Positions 1 to 8,331 of a stretch of 34,826 bases of DNA are shown one piece after another. Made by a program: the position numbers and the translations under genes. Where the stretch lies: positions 1 to 34,826 of the forward strand of contig CAILAY010000180.1 in assembly GCA_903832285.1 (NCBI GenBank), read 5' to 3'. This stretch comes from an uncultured beta proteobacterium. GTDB lineage: Bacteria > Pseudomonadota > Gammaproteobacteria > Burkholderiales > Burkholderiaceae_C. Position 1 is the stretch's first letter; the number at the start of each line of letters is the position of its first letter. The notes beneath the pieces are model-generated. The model was not told the origin of the DNA and did no database searches. It saw nothing but the letters and a program-made list of their open reading frames with translations.

Positions 1-112
1 ACAGGCAAGCATCCTCGGTGGCAAACCAGTCGAGGAATTCGTTCCACGTCTGGGGGTAGTCCTTGACCGGGATTGGCGCTACTATATGGGTTTCCATCCA
101 GCTATTTTGCAT
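1..112 (-). CDS. IS1595-like family transposase, N-terminal fragment (runs off window)
   Basis: Translating the minus strand from an ATG at 112 (a second in-frame ATG is at 97) gives an open frame to the window edge. It contains PIPVKDYPQTWNEF followed by LDWFATEDACL. This resembles the N-terminus of IS1595-family DDE transposases, where a short acidic/aromatic segment precedes the LRWPDGFxCPxC zinc-binding part, which would lie outside the window. Only about 37 residues are visible, so I cannot say whether the element is intact. I found no convincing terminal inverted repeat or target duplication between 113 and 258. It is divergent from the AsmA-like gene, so the element's left end should lie in that interval. 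Confidence 0.6.
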   Translation of the reverse strand, partial: MQNSWMETHIVAPIPVKDYPQTWNEFLDWFATEDACL

Positions 113-258
113 CAACTGGAGCTAAGTGGATACCCCTTACATTATCACAGTACCGGATGCGAGCCCCACCGCGCGCGGTCCAGGCTGCCGGGCAACGGTG
201 CTATGGCTCACACTGGGCAGCACCTGTACGATCTGGCAAACGAGTGAGGTTGAACGCC

Positions 259-2346
259 ATGAAGGAAGTCCTGAAATACCTGCTGTTGGTGGTCGGCGGC
301 GTTGGTGCCGTGCTGGTTGCATTGGCGCTGTACTTGGTTGCGACCTTCAATCCCAACGACTACAAGCCGCAACTGGTGCAAGTGATCAGGGAAAAGTTCG
401 ATCGCACGCTCAAAGTCAGTGGCGACATCAAGCTGACTTTCTATCCGGCGCTGGGCGCAGAACTTGGCTCTCTTTCGCTGTCGGAGCATGCGAGCGACAA
501 GGAATTCGCCGCCATGGATTCGCTAAACGTGTCGCTTGAATTGCTGCCGCTACTGTCACGCAAGCTGGTGATCAACCGGGTCGAACTGCGCGGCTTGCAT
601 GCGAATCTGGTGAAGCACGCCAACGGCAGCAGCAACATCGACGATCTTCGCGCAGAGGCGCGCGCAGGCGCTGACACCACCTCCAAGTCGTTGCCGGCAG
701 AGCAAACCAAACCGGAGCAAAAGACGATTCGCTTCAGCGTCGACCATGTGCAGATTCAGGATGCCAGCCTTGACTATGTGGATGAACTCAGCGCTGCGAA
801 ATACACGCTGCGCAAAGGGACACTCAGGATCGGTAGTATCGAGCCAGAGGTGCCCAGTGACATTGATCTCGCGTTCGTCCTCGGTGCGAGTCAGCCAAAG
901 GTGGAAGCAGATGTGCATCTCAAGACGCGGCTCAGCTTTGCTCCGGACAGTGGGCATTTCAAGCTGGATGCGCTGGAGCTGGGCATCAAAGGTGACGCGG
1001 CTGGCATGAAGCTGGCTGGCGTCCGCCTCAGGGGCAGCCTCGAGGGCGACGCGAAAATACTTAAATCAGACCAACTCGTGCTGGAGATCGACGCGCAACA
1101 GGGGCCCAACCTGTTCAAGGGAAGGATCGCGAGTCCGCTCGCGCTGGACCTGGGTACGCAGACACTGGACCTGAACCGTATCGTCGCCAATCTTTCGATT
1201 GCCGCACAAACCCCGGACCGGGCTCCGATAGTGGTCAACGTCACCGCAAGCGCCCGTGCCGACATGGCCCAACAGCGAGCGAGTCTGGATTTTTCCAGCA
1301 AGATCGATGAATCCACGGTCACCGGAAAAGCCGGCCTTGCGCATTTCAGTCCGCCGGCCTACGTGTTTGACGTGAATCTCGATCAGTTCGATCTCGACCG
1401 CTATCTGGGCAACAAGAAGACGACAGGAAAGGGCGGCGCAGCAGACAGATCGGCCCCGGCGCAGTCGCAGTCTCAGGCCTTCGACGTCTCGGCTTTGAGG
1501 ACCCTGCAGGCCAACGGTAACATCAGGATCGGTGCGTTCAAACTGCTGAATCTCAGGGCGCAGAACGTGCATTTGGGCGTGAGTGCGGGCGCCGGCAGAT
1601 TGGACCTGAACCCGCTTGTCGCCAGCCTGTATCAGGGCACAGCCAGCGGCAGCGTATCGCTGGTGGCGGCCGCCTCACCGCAGCTCACCGTCAAGCAAAA
1701 CCTCAGCGCTGTCAGCATCGGCCCCTTGCTCAAGGATGCACTCGACCGCGATCCGATCGCGGGTCGGGGCAACGTGATGATCGATGTTGCGGCGCAGGGC
1801 GCCACGCTCGCGTCGATCACGAAGGCGCTCCATGGCGCGGCAGTGATCAGCCTCGCCGATGGCGCGCTCAAAGGGATCAACCTGGGGCAAACACTGCGTC
1901 AGGCCCAGGCCCGCATTGCTACTCTGAAAGGCGAAACCAGCACGGTCTCGAACGCGTCGGAGCAGACGGATTTCACGGAGCTCAAGGCAAGTTTCGCCAT
2001 CACAAATGGTATTGCGCACAATTCCGACCTGTCCCTGAAATCCCCTTTGCTGCGTCTGGGTGGCGAGGGAGATATCGACCTTGGCGCCAACACCCTGGAC
2101 TATCTGACGAAGGTCACGCTGGTCGCAAGCGCAGCGGGTCAAGGCGGCAAGAGTGCGTCCGAGCTCAAGGGCTTCACGGTCCCGGTGCGCATATCAGGTC
2201 CGCTTGCCACGCCCAACTACAAGCTCGACTTCAACGCACTCGCCAGCGGCGCGGCGCAGCAAAAGATCGACGAAAAGAAGGAGCAGCTGAAGTCCAAAGT
2301 GCAAGACAAACTGAAGGATCAGTTGAAGGGGCTGCTAAGGCGCTGA
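259..2346 (+). CDS. AsmA family envelope protein
   Basis: A 695-residue AsmA-family protein. The family is inner-membrane anchored with a large periplasmic beta-rich body, and is linked to outer-membrane assembly and envelope phospholipid homeostasis. I place the start at ATG 259, behind a GAGG purine run at 245-248. The frame is open further upstream, but an extension would put non-AsmA sequence before the membrane anchor. Residues about 5-30 form one transmembrane segment (LLLVVGGVGAVLVALALYL), followed by the typical FNPNDYKP and LTFYPALGAELGSLSL motifs of the AsmA N-terminal domain. The C-terminal third has the AsmA-like repeat with LRLGGEGDIDLGANTLDY, and the protein ends in a lysine-rich coiled tail. 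It is slightly longer than E. coli AsmA (about 617 residues). It is monocistronic here and convergent with the next gene. Confidence 0.88.
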   Translation: MKEVLKYLLLVVGGVGAVLVALALYLVATFNPNDYKPQLVQVIREKFDRTLKVSGDIKLTFYPALGAELGSLSLSEHASDKEFAAMDSLNVSLELLPLLSRKLVINRVELRGLHANLVKHANGSSNIDDLRAEARAGADTTSKSLPAEQTKPEQKTIRFSVDHVQIQDASLDYVDELSAAKYTLRKGTLRIGSIEPEVPSDIDLAFVLGASQPKVEADVHLKTRLSFAPDSGHFKLDALELGIKGDAAGMKLAGVRLRGSLEGDAKILKSDQLVLEIDAQQGPNLFKGRIASPLALDLGTQTLDLNRIVANLSIAAQTPDRAPIVVNVTASARADMAQQRASLDFSSKIDESTVTGKAGLAHFSPPAYVFDVNLDQFDLDRYLGNKKTTGKGGAADRSAPAQSQSQAFDVSALRTLQANGNIRIGAFKLLNLRAQNVHLGVSAGAGRLDLNPLVASLYQGTASGSVSLVAAASPQLTVKQNLSAVSIGPLLKDALDRDPIAGRGNVMIDVAAQGATLASITKALHGAAVISLADGALKGINLGQTLRQAQARIATLKGETSTVSNASEQTDFTELKASFAITNGIAHNSDLSLKSPLLRLGGEGDIDLGANTLDYLTKVTLVASAAGQGGKSASELKGFTVPVRISGPLATPNYKLDFNALASGAAQQKIDEKKEQLKSKVQDKLKDQLKGLLRR

Positions 2347-2362
2347 AGATCGAATTCAGCGC
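2340..2362. terminator. Possible bidirectional terminator hairpin
   Basis: A perfect 8-bp inverted repeat, GCGCTGAA (2340-2347) and TTCAGCGC (2355-2362), has a 7-nt loop. It overlaps the AsmA-like stop codon and lies in the 20-bp gap between two convergent genes. There is no T-tract on either side, so intrinsic termination is uncertain; it may only protect 3' ends. Confidence 0.35.
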
Positions 2363-2366
2363 GCGG

Positions 2367-3647
2367 TCAGGTGAGTGTGAGGTGCGCTGATGCGAATTTG
2401 CGCCTAAAACCGCGAGCCAGATCCTTTCCAAAGTGACGCACCAGGGCTGGCAGCGGTTTCAGGTCGATCTGCGGCGACCGACCGGCTCCCAGCCTCTCAA
2501 TCTGATGGTAGTACCAGCCCGCCTGACTCAAATTGTTCAGCGACCTGATTGAATTGGACGGGCTGTTCGGACCCCAGTAGCCGCGCCCGAGCACGAGCTT
2601 GTCTTCAGGCACCGGAAGATGCGTCAATTGAGCGGCCAACATTTGCGTGGGGAAGTTCGGGTTGAGGCAGAAGGGTCGCGCCAGGCCGATCATGTCGGTG
2701 TGGCCATCCTTCAAAGCAGCCTCCATGCCCGCAAGCGTACGAAACCCGCCCGTCACCATGATGGGCATGCGAGCCACGGCCTTGAGAGACTTGGCGTATT
2801 CCAGAAACATCGCCTCGCGCTCGCGAGTGCTGTCGCGAATCTCATCTTCCGCCTGCAGCTTGAAGAATTCCAGCTGCTCGTAAGTGCCCCCCGACACTTC
2901 AAGCAGGTCGACGCCGGCGTCGTTGAGCCAGTGCACAACCTGCACGCTTTCCTGTAGCGTGAATCCGCCCTTGACGAAGTCGGATGAGTTGAGCTTGACG
3001 GCAATCGGGTAGCGCGGCCCCACCCGGGCTCTTGTTGCGCGGATCACTTCCAGCAACAGGCTGGCCCGGTTCGCCAATGTACCGCCCCAACGGTCCTGTC
3101 GCAGGTTGGTGCGCGCCGAAAGGAACTGCGACAACAGATAGCCGTGTGCGGCATGGATTTGCACACCGTCCATTCCCGCCTCTTGCATCAGTCCGGCCGT
3201 GGTGGCGAAGCGAAGGATGATGTCCTGGATATCGGCTTCAGAGGCCTCCCGCGGTTTGCCGAAGTTGCCTGCAACCCGCAACTGAACCTGCGACGGTGCC
3301 AGTGGCGTGAGGTTGACCAGACGCGGACATTGCCGGCCCGGATGGCTGATCTGTGCCCACAGTTGGCTGCCGCCGTTGTGCACGGCCTGCGTCCAGTCGC
3401 GCAGCTGGGGCAGGCCTGAACGGTCTTCGACCACTACGTTTCCGGCGCGCTCAAGATAGCGGCGGTCGATCATGATGTTGCCGGTCAACAAGACCGCAGC
3501 GCCACCGCGCGCCCAGGTCGAGTACAGACGCTGGTGCGATGGCGTGGCGTGATCGTGGGCGTCGGCCAAACCTTCGGTCATGGCGGCTTTGCACAAACGG
3601 TTTGGAATCTGATGGCCACAGGGCAGGGTGAGGGACTTCTCAATCAA
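2367..3647 (-). CDS. NADH:flavin oxidoreductase / Old Yellow Enzyme family
   Basis: A 426-residue single-domain FMN-dependent ene-reductase-like protein (TIM barrel). Visible landmarks are WAQISHPGRQ (residues about 97-106), the catalytic HxxH pair H165/H168 in QIHAAHGYLLSQF, the DRWGG turn at about 185, and a late FMN-phosphate loop around MVTGGFRT and MIGLARPF. It lacks the C-terminal iron-sulfur/FAD extension of 2,4-dienoyl-CoA reductase, so it belongs to the short OYE-like group. The start is TTG at 3647, preceded by TTGGAG seven bases upstream; the next in-frame ATG would cut into the conserved first strand. It lies 78 bp downstream of the hydrolase gene and could be the last gene of the lipid-type cluster. 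The substrate cannot be inferred. Confidence 0.85.
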   Translation of the reverse strand: MIEKSLTLPCGHQIPNRLCKAAMTEGLADAHDHATPSHQRLYSTWARGGAAVLLTGNIMIDRRYLERAGNVVVEDRSGLPQLRDWTQAVHNGGSQLWAQISHPGRQCPRLVNLTPLAPSQVQLRVAGNFGKPREASEADIQDIILRFATTAGLMQEAGMDGVQIHAAHGYLLSQFLSARTNLRQDRWGGTLANRASLLLEVIRATRARVGPRYPIAVKLNSSDFVKGGFTLQESVQVVHWLNDAGVDLLEVSGGTYEQLEFFKLQAEDEIRDSTREREAMFLEYAKSLKAVARMPIMVTGGFRTLAGMEAALKDGHTDMIGLARPFCLNPNFPTQMLAAQLTHLPVPEDKLVLGRGYWGPNSPSNSIRSLNNLSQAGWYYHQIERLGAGRSPQIDLKPLPALVRHFGKDLARGFRRKFASAHLTLT

Positions 3648-3725
3648 GGTTGCACTCCAAATTGTGGTGGGCGAGGCGGCAGACTGATCGCCCCTTCCCG
3701 GGGAACGGCAAGGACCGCTCCGCTT

Positions 3726-4511
3726 TCAGCGCGCCGGGTCCGGAAAGAGGAACCCGTGCAGGCCGCCCTTGCGTTCAAACGGCTTCCATTGTCCTATCGG
3801 TTGCGCCAGCCGATCGGCCACTGCCCACCAGGCGCTGGGGTTCAGGCCGATACCTAGATGGCTGGCCACCACTTCGATGTTTTCGGTGTGCGGATTCACC
3901 TTGCAACGGGCCTGGATGCTGCCCTGCCAGGCGACCACGCCGTCGCTGCGCGAGTACAGGCTGGTGGTGGGAACCGGTGGCGCGCCGGGCATGTCGTAGT
4001 GGTCGACTTCGCGCCGGATGTCGCGCCCGCTGGTCAGTTCATACAGACGCCAGGCGTTGGTGCTTTCGGGGGCGCCGGCGAAGGGTGTTCCCAGCGTGAT
4101 GACGCTGCGCACCATATCGGGCAGGGCTTTGGCCAATTCACGCGCATAAACGCCACCCAAGCTCCAGCCGATCAGGCTCACGCGGCGCTTGCCGCTCGCG
4201 CGAAAAGTTTGCTGCACCAAGTGTTGTGCATCTTCCAGCACACCCGGGCGCGGGCCGAAATTGTGGCCCTGGTTCCAGCCCGACACGGCGTGTCCGAGTC
4301 GGCCCAAATAGTGGCGCAACGGTGCGGTGGAAACATCACTGGCGGATAGCCCGGGAAACACGATCACCGCGTGGCCGTCACCCTTAGGCGCGCGCTGCAG
4401 GATCGGCCAGGCCGGCAGCACGGATCCGAATTCCCAAAAAGCGCGGCACTCCAGCGCCATCAGCCAGACGCTGGGTGCCGGGTGTTTGATACCTTGTGAA
4501 TGAGAGGGCAT
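3726..4511 (-). CDS. Alpha/beta hydrolase, esterase/lipase-like
   Basis: A 261-residue alpha/beta-hydrolase. The nucleophile elbow GWSLG places Ser117 in LIGWSLGGVYAREL. Asp190 (SRSDGVVAW) and His218 (VASHLGIG) complete a plausible triad. The oxyanion region is VIVFPGLSAS (about 49-58), and GTPFAG follows the nucleophile helix as in lipases acting on hydrophobic esters. I use ATG 4511, about 30 bp after the wax ester synthase stop; no strong Shine-Dalgarno is visible, so translational coupling is likely. No signal peptide is seen, so it is probably cytoplasmic. Placement directly after a WS/DGAT gene suggests acyl-ester or storage-lipid turnover, but that is inference from context. It ends 78 bp before the OYE-like gene. 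Confidence 0.82.
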   Translation of the reverse strand: MPSHSQGIKHPAPSVWLMALECRAFWEFGSVLPAWPILQRAPKGDGHAVIVFPGLSASDVSTAPLRHYLGRLGHAVSGWNQGHNFGPRPGVLEDAQHLVQQTFRASGKRRVSLIGWSLGGVYARELAKALPDMVRSVITLGTPFAGAPESTNAWRLYELTSGRDIRREVDHYDMPGAPPVPTTSLYSRSDGVVAWQGSIQARCKVNPHTENIEVVASHLGIGLNPSAWWAVADRLAQPIGQWKPFERKGGLHGFLFPDPAR

Positions 4512-4540
4512 GGAGCGATTTATAACCGCATTCGCCGGCG

Positions 4541-6070
4541 TCAGTTCTGGGATCGCGTCCCGCCGGTGACGGCGCTGCTGCGTCCGCGCTTCGGTCTGCC
4601 AGATTGGGCTGATGGAGCGGAATCCGGCTTGGGTGCAGCGCCCATGAACAATTCCTGCGCCTGCGAAAGAGCCTGCACCAGAGCGTCGGCCATGCTCTGC
4701 AGATGTGCGGTGGGAACGGCTTGCGCGTCGGCGATCAAACCAAAGTCCACGCTCCCTGCGTACGTCTGCACGGTGATGTTCAGTGCCACACCGTGCATGA
4801 CGATCGACAGCGGATGAAAAGTGAGCATTCGCGCACCCGCCAGATACAGTGGTACTTGCGGGCCGGGTACGTTGCTGATGACCAGGTTCGACGGCATCGG
4901 CAGGCGCGCGGACAGGCCAGTGGCGCTGTAGGTCTTGAACAGTGCCTTGCTGATGCCGCCCACTAGCCACGGCGCCAGCAGGGAAGGATAGTCGGTGGGC
5001 AGGATGGACTTGAGCTTCACCATCGCGTCCTTGACCTTGGCGCTGGAGGACAGGATCGCCTGCAGCCGTTTTTTGGGGTCGGCACACTGGCTGCCCAACT
5101 GCACCAGCGTCATCGAGGCCTGGGTGTTGAGCTCCTGGTTCTTATCCTCGCGCAAACTCACCGGCATGGCCGCCACCAGCGACTTCTTTGGCACACCGTC
5201 ATGCTGCAAAAGATACTGGCGCAACGCCGTAGAGCAGAGCCACAGCAGCAGGTCATTAAACGATATGCCCTGGGCCTTGGCGATCGCGCGGCAGGGCGCA
5301 AATGGCAGACTGGCCGTGGCAAAACTGCGCAGCGGGGTGACTGCCACATTGAAGCGCATGAGCGGCGCCAGAAGCGCGGGCGACCCGCTCTCTTCGGAAG
5401 GGTGCTGCAGCCGCTGCAGCAGTGTGCCGCCGGCGGCACCGAGTGCTTGTGGCAGCGAGCGCGCCAGTTTGGCGTACTGCGAGAGCGAGCCCGTGAGCAC
5501 CCGTCCCATCAGGGCGGCGGCACTGAGTTCCTTGCGCTGGCGGCGTGTCGATGTCGCGGCGGGTGGCGGCACTTCGCGCGGCGTGGCGCTGAGGTCGAGC
5601 AGCGCGTTGGCGAGCACGGTGCCGGCCTTGCCGTCGAGAGCCGCATGATGAATCTTTGAATAGAAAGCGCCGTAGCGCTTGCCCCGGGGTGAGGCCACGT
5701 GATCAAAGATGTGGAACTCCCAAAGCGGTCGGCTGCGGTCCATCAACTGCCCATGCAATTGCGCGCAAGTGGCCTCCACTTCGTGCCGGCTCAACTTCTT
5801 GGTTGCGGCCCTGCGCACATGAAAGTCCAGATCCACATCGTCGGTATGCACCCAGCAAGGATGTCCGACGTTCAAGGGCATGGACGCCAGTTGCTGATGG
5901 AACAGGGGCACCAGATGCAGGCGCGCTGCGACGTGGCGTTGCACCGCCTGATGGAAACTTCCGGCGAAATCCTTGGGCAACTCGTAGAGATGCAGCGAGC
6001 CGACATGCATCGGCATTTCCGCGCATTCAAGGTAGAGGAACGAGGCGTCCAGGCCGCTCAGTGTTGTCAT
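4541..6070 (-). CDS. Wax ester synthase / diacylglycerol O-acyltransferase (WS/DGAT)
   Basis: A 509-residue bacterial WS/DGAT, an enzyme type that transfers the acyl group of acyl-CoA to a fatty alcohol or diacylglycerol, forming wax esters or triacylglycerol at the cytoplasmic membrane. The acyltransferase motif HHxxxDG is intact at residues 141-147 (KIHHAALDGKAG). The typical N-terminus MTTLSGLDASFLYLE fixes the start at 6070. The conserved late blocks PMPSNLVISNVPGP and LTFHPLSIVMHGVALNITV are also present, so both condensation-fold halves are complete. Length matches the family (about 460-520 residues). It starts 16 bp after the stop of the tandem gamma-CA-like gene and is followed 29 bp later by a hydrolase, so these probably form one transcript. 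Confidence 0.92.
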   Translation of the reverse strand: MTTLSGLDASFLYLECAEMPMHVGSLHLYELPKDFAGSFHQAVQRHVAARLHLVPLFHQQLASMPLNVGHPCWVHTDDVDLDFHVRRAATKKLSRHEVEATCAQLHGQLMDRSRPLWEFHIFDHVASPRGKRYGAFYSKIHHAALDGKAGTVLANALLDLSATPREVPPPAATSTRRQRKELSAAALMGRVLTGSLSQYAKLARSLPQALGAAGGTLLQRLQHPSEESGSPALLAPLMRFNVAVTPLRSFATASLPFAPCRAIAKAQGISFNDLLLWLCSTALRQYLLQHDGVPKKSLVAAMPVSLREDKNQELNTQASMTLVQLGSQCADPKKRLQAILSSSAKVKDAMVKLKSILPTDYPSLLAPWLVGGISKALFKTYSATGLSARLPMPSNLVISNVPGPQVPLYLAGARMLTFHPLSIVMHGVALNITVQTYAGSVDFGLIADAQAVPTAHLQSMADALVQALSQAQELFMGAAPKPDSAPSAQSGRPKRGRSSAVTGGTRSQN

Positions 6071-6086
6071 GAGGTCCGTGATATCG

Positions 6087-7286
6087 TCATGCGGACATCT
6101 GCAGTGCAATCTTCTGTTGCAGCGCAAATTCCCTTGCGTACTCGCAGTAGACGAGTGCGGATTGTTCCATCAGCTGTTGCTTCTTGGGGTCCATGCGTGT
6201 CACTGGACGAGCCGGTTGGCCCCGCCAAAGCCAGCCGGCTTCCAGCACCTGCCCTGGCTCCGTTGTTGACCCTGCAGCCAGCAACACATCGTCCTGCACC
6301 ACGGTGCCCGGCGCCAGCACGCTGCCCATTCCAATCAGCACCCGGTCGCCAATAGTGCAATCGTGCATCAGCACGTTGTGGCCGATGGTGCTGTTGGCGC
6401 CAATCACGAGGGCGCGTTCGCTGCTGCGCAGGATGGAGTTGTCCTGCACGTTCGTGCCTGCACCGATGTCCACGCCATGCATGGCCGCGTCCACGATGCA
6501 GCCAAACCACACGCTGCTGTCCCGGCCCATTCGCAGCTCGCCGGTACCGGTCACGTTGGCAGCAACGTAGCCTTGTACGACGGCAAGCGTTGTGGTCCAC
6601 CGCGCAGCTGCTGGCAGGTCGCTGGCGACCCGCGCCTGGGCCCGGGTTTGCTGATGCAACTCGGCCAATTCTTGGACGTCAACGGGGCGCAGCGGCAGCG
6701 CGGGATGGCCCGCGCACCAGTGGCCGGCCGGCAGCACGGCACGAGCCGACACCACCGATCCCTGCGCAATCACCGAACCACGTCCGATGAGTGCGCCGTC
6801 AAGCACGCAGACCTCGTCCTGCACCACGCAGTCATCCTCCACCGTGCAAGCATGGACCACGGAATTGGAGCCGACGCTGACGTGATGGCCGATGAAGGCG
6901 CCGTAGATTTCATGGGAAATGTGCACCGTGCTGTGCCTGCCGATGGAGAAGTCGCTACCAACTTCAACCACGTGGCCGTCGGCGCGCAGCACCGAGAACG
7001 AACCCAGTTCAGCGTTCTCGCCGATCGTCACCCGACCGAGCAAGGCGCTGCCCATGCCGCTGAAGGCAGGTGCTCCCTTGAGCAGCGGTGCCACGCCCAG
7101 GTAGGGCAACAGGAAGGGTGTTTTTGCGAGTGCTATCACGCTGAGGCCCAAGGTTTTGAAAGACAAAGCGTAGCAGTTTTTAAGCCGTGTCAGCGTTCTG
7201 CCCTGCACAGCTGGACCTGGCGCCGCACGCCGTTCGACCAAGTGCCGTTGCACGATCGAGCTTTGCTGATCACTGGCCATTGCCAT
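6087..7286 (-). CDS. Tandem gamma-carbonic-anhydrase-like hexapeptide-repeat protein
   Basis: A 399-residue protein made of two left-handed beta-helix domains of the gamma-carbonic anhydrase/PaaY type, roughly residues 80-200 and 245-350, joined by a helical linker and ending in a C-terminal helix. Normal family members are about 180 residues with one domain. By alignment to the Cam/YrdA pattern, domain 1 keeps the first and third zinc-ligand histidines (H122, H145) but has Ser140 at the second. Domain 2 has Arg287 at the first position but keeps the second and third (H303 in IGHN, H308). The conserved Arg/Asp pair is kept in domain 1 (R101, D103) and lost in domain 2, while the NVQD glutamine is kept only in domain 2. 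It leads the cluster containing WS/DGAT. The start is ATG 7286 or 7280, with no clear Shine-Dalgarno. Function unknown; acyltransferase-like scaffolding or a single composite metal site are possible. Confidence 0.8.
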   Translation of the reverse strand: MAMASDQQSSIVQRHLVERRAAPGPAVQGRTLTRLKNCYALSFKTLGLSVIALAKTPFLLPYLGVAPLLKGAPAFSGMGSALLGRVTIGENAELGSFSVLRADGHVVEVGSDFSIGRHSTVHISHEIYGAFIGHHVSVGSNSVVHACTVEDDCVVQDEVCVLDGALIGRGSVIAQGSVVSARAVLPAGHWCAGHPALPLRPVDVQELAELHQQTRAQARVASDLPAAARWTTTLAVVQGYVAANVTGTGELRMGRDSSVWFGCIVDAAMHGVDIGAGTNVQDNSILRSSERALVIGANSTIGHNVLMHDCTIGDRVLIGMGSVLAPGTVVQDDVLLAAGSTTEPGQVLEAGWLWRGQPARPVTRMDPKKQQLMEQSALVYCEYAREFALQQKIALQMSA

Positions 7287-7663
7287 CTGGCCAGTTACCG
7301 GTCATTGGGCGCATGGCCATGCAGGTCGACAACGGTCGTAGAATTTTGTCAGGTGTATTTCGGTTTCGCAGCGGAAGTCGTCTTCCAAAAAAGCATCCCA
7401 GGAAATGGTTGCTGCTCTATACCAGTCGTTGCCGATCTTTGCGGGACTTCTTTGAAGCAGTCCCAGAGATTGATGCAAGATTGCCGAGCAATTTTTGGGT
7501 CTGCGTTGATTGCCGGATTTCGCTAAGACGGGTACCGACCAGGTCCAGTCATTGGAGGCGATTGCCCGATACCTGCCATTGGGCGAACCCAATTCTCAAT
7601 ACCGGACATTTCTTTTGAACAGCACTTTTAACTGTAGCTAATGACCGTGCGCGTCCAGCCAGT
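7287..7663. other. Intergenic region, 377 bp
   Basis: This lies upstream of the gamma-CA/WS-DGAT cluster and downstream of the antitoxin gene. Open frames here have no recognisable family, good start site or coding look. The only clear structure is a 16-nt palindrome, ATTGGG-CGAA-CCCAAT (7578-7593), about 70 bp past the antitoxin stop. It could act as a weak terminator or binding site. The promoter of the lipid-type cluster should lie here, but I see no convincing -35/-10 pair. Confidence 0.5.
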
Positions 7664-8038
7664 TCACATCACCATCGCTTCGAGGCGGAAAATGCCTGCA
7701 GCCGCTCGAATCTCTTTCATGTGACCATGACCTGGAAGTGTCTTGGTCTCAATCGTCACAAGACCGACTTGGGCTAACTGGTCTACATCACGTTTGACAG
7801 CGCTGCGATCGCGATGCAGTCGCCCAGCGACGACTGTGATCGAACCCGGTTCACCCTTGACACTGCGGAACACGTCATGTCGACTGGCAGTCAGCAAGCG
7901 CAGGAGATCGACAGGATCTTCAAAGCTGACAGTGCGTTCCTCTGGCATCGCTTGACCAGCGTCAGCCAATCGTGCCAACACCTTCCCTCTGCGAAAGAAA
8001 TCTTGTTCGTTGCCTGCTTTAAGAGTGACATTTTTCAT
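7664..8038 (-). CDS. TumA-like antitoxin (HVO_A0114-type winged-helix protein)
   Basis: A 124-residue winged-helix DNA-binding protein of the type found beside TumE/DUF6516 toxins. The N-terminal strand-helix KNVTLKAG...FFRRGKVLARLADAG is followed by a MarR-like wHTH (residues about 65-110) with ITVVAGRLHRDRSAVKRDVDQLAQVGLV and a wing at ETKTLPGHGHM. ATG 8038 overlaps the toxin stop by four bases (ATGA, 8035-8038), so the pair is translationally coupled, toxin first. A longer frame upstream is only overlap with the toxin gene. The expected role is to neutralise TumE and autorepress the operon, probably through the palindrome at 8324-8352. Confidence 0.72.
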   Translation of the reverse strand: MKNVTLKAGNEQDFFRRGKVLARLADAGQAMPEERTVSFEDPVDLLRLLTASRHDVFRSVKGEPGSITVVAGRLHRDRSAVKRDVDQLAQVGLVTIETKTLPGHGHMKEIRAAAGIFRLEAMVM

Positions 8039-8331
8039 ACTGTTTTCCTGAGTGCAGCCCAATCATTCTGGAACTGATCTTCTATGTCGTCAAAACTCGT
8101 GAATTCAACCGCAGCCACAGCGCCGAAATAGTTCCGGTGGTGATGCCCATGCTGGTTGTCATAACCCACCACGCGCCCGTTATCGCCAGCATGCAGTGCA
8201 TGGTTGATATACGCAAGGTTGTAACGAGTCACTTGACCTTGCGCATCAACCCAAATTTCACGTCGAAGCTGACCATTCCCACGCCTTTGCGTGATGTGGT
8301 GCGTATCGTCGACAATTTTTCGATCAGCCAT
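8035..8331 (-). CDS. TumE family toxin (DUF6516)
   Basis: A 98-residue protein with the DUF6516/TumE pattern: an N-terminal beta-rich half (RREIWVDAQGQVTRYNLAYIN), then VVGYDNQHGHHHRNYFG, in which the GYDN and HHHR residues are the conserved core, and a short C-terminal helix (DIEDQFQNDWAALRKTV). Family members are proposed toxins of TumE-TumA modules. Two in-frame ATGs are possible (8346, MTIYVMADRK; 8331, MADRK). I prefer 8331 for family length, but no Shine-Dalgarno precedes either, and both lie inside an 11-bp inverted repeat. The frame extends to 8466, but that extension is low-complexity and unlike the family. It is coupled to the antitoxin gene by an ATGA overlap. Confidence 0.72.
   Translation of the reverse strand: MADRKIVDDTHHITQRRGNGQLRREIWVDAQGQVTRYNLAYINHALHAGDNGRVVGYDNQHGHHHRNYFGAVAAVEFTSFDDIEDQFQNDWAALRKTV

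Noticed and set aside
73..258. N-terminal extension of the AsmA-like frame
   Set aside because: The extension overlaps the opposite-strand transposase start and precedes the membrane anchor; ATG 259 with GAGG upstream fits the family better.
7302..7592. 96-residue minus-strand open frame in the gap before the gamma-CA-like gene
   Set aside because: No recognisable family, no good ribosome-binding site, mixed composition, and no relation to neighbours; more likely chance.
7578..7593. ATTGGG-CGAA-CCCAAT palindrome as a firm terminator
   Set aside because: Six-bp stem with no T-tract on the antitoxin strand; kept only as a note in the intergenic entry.
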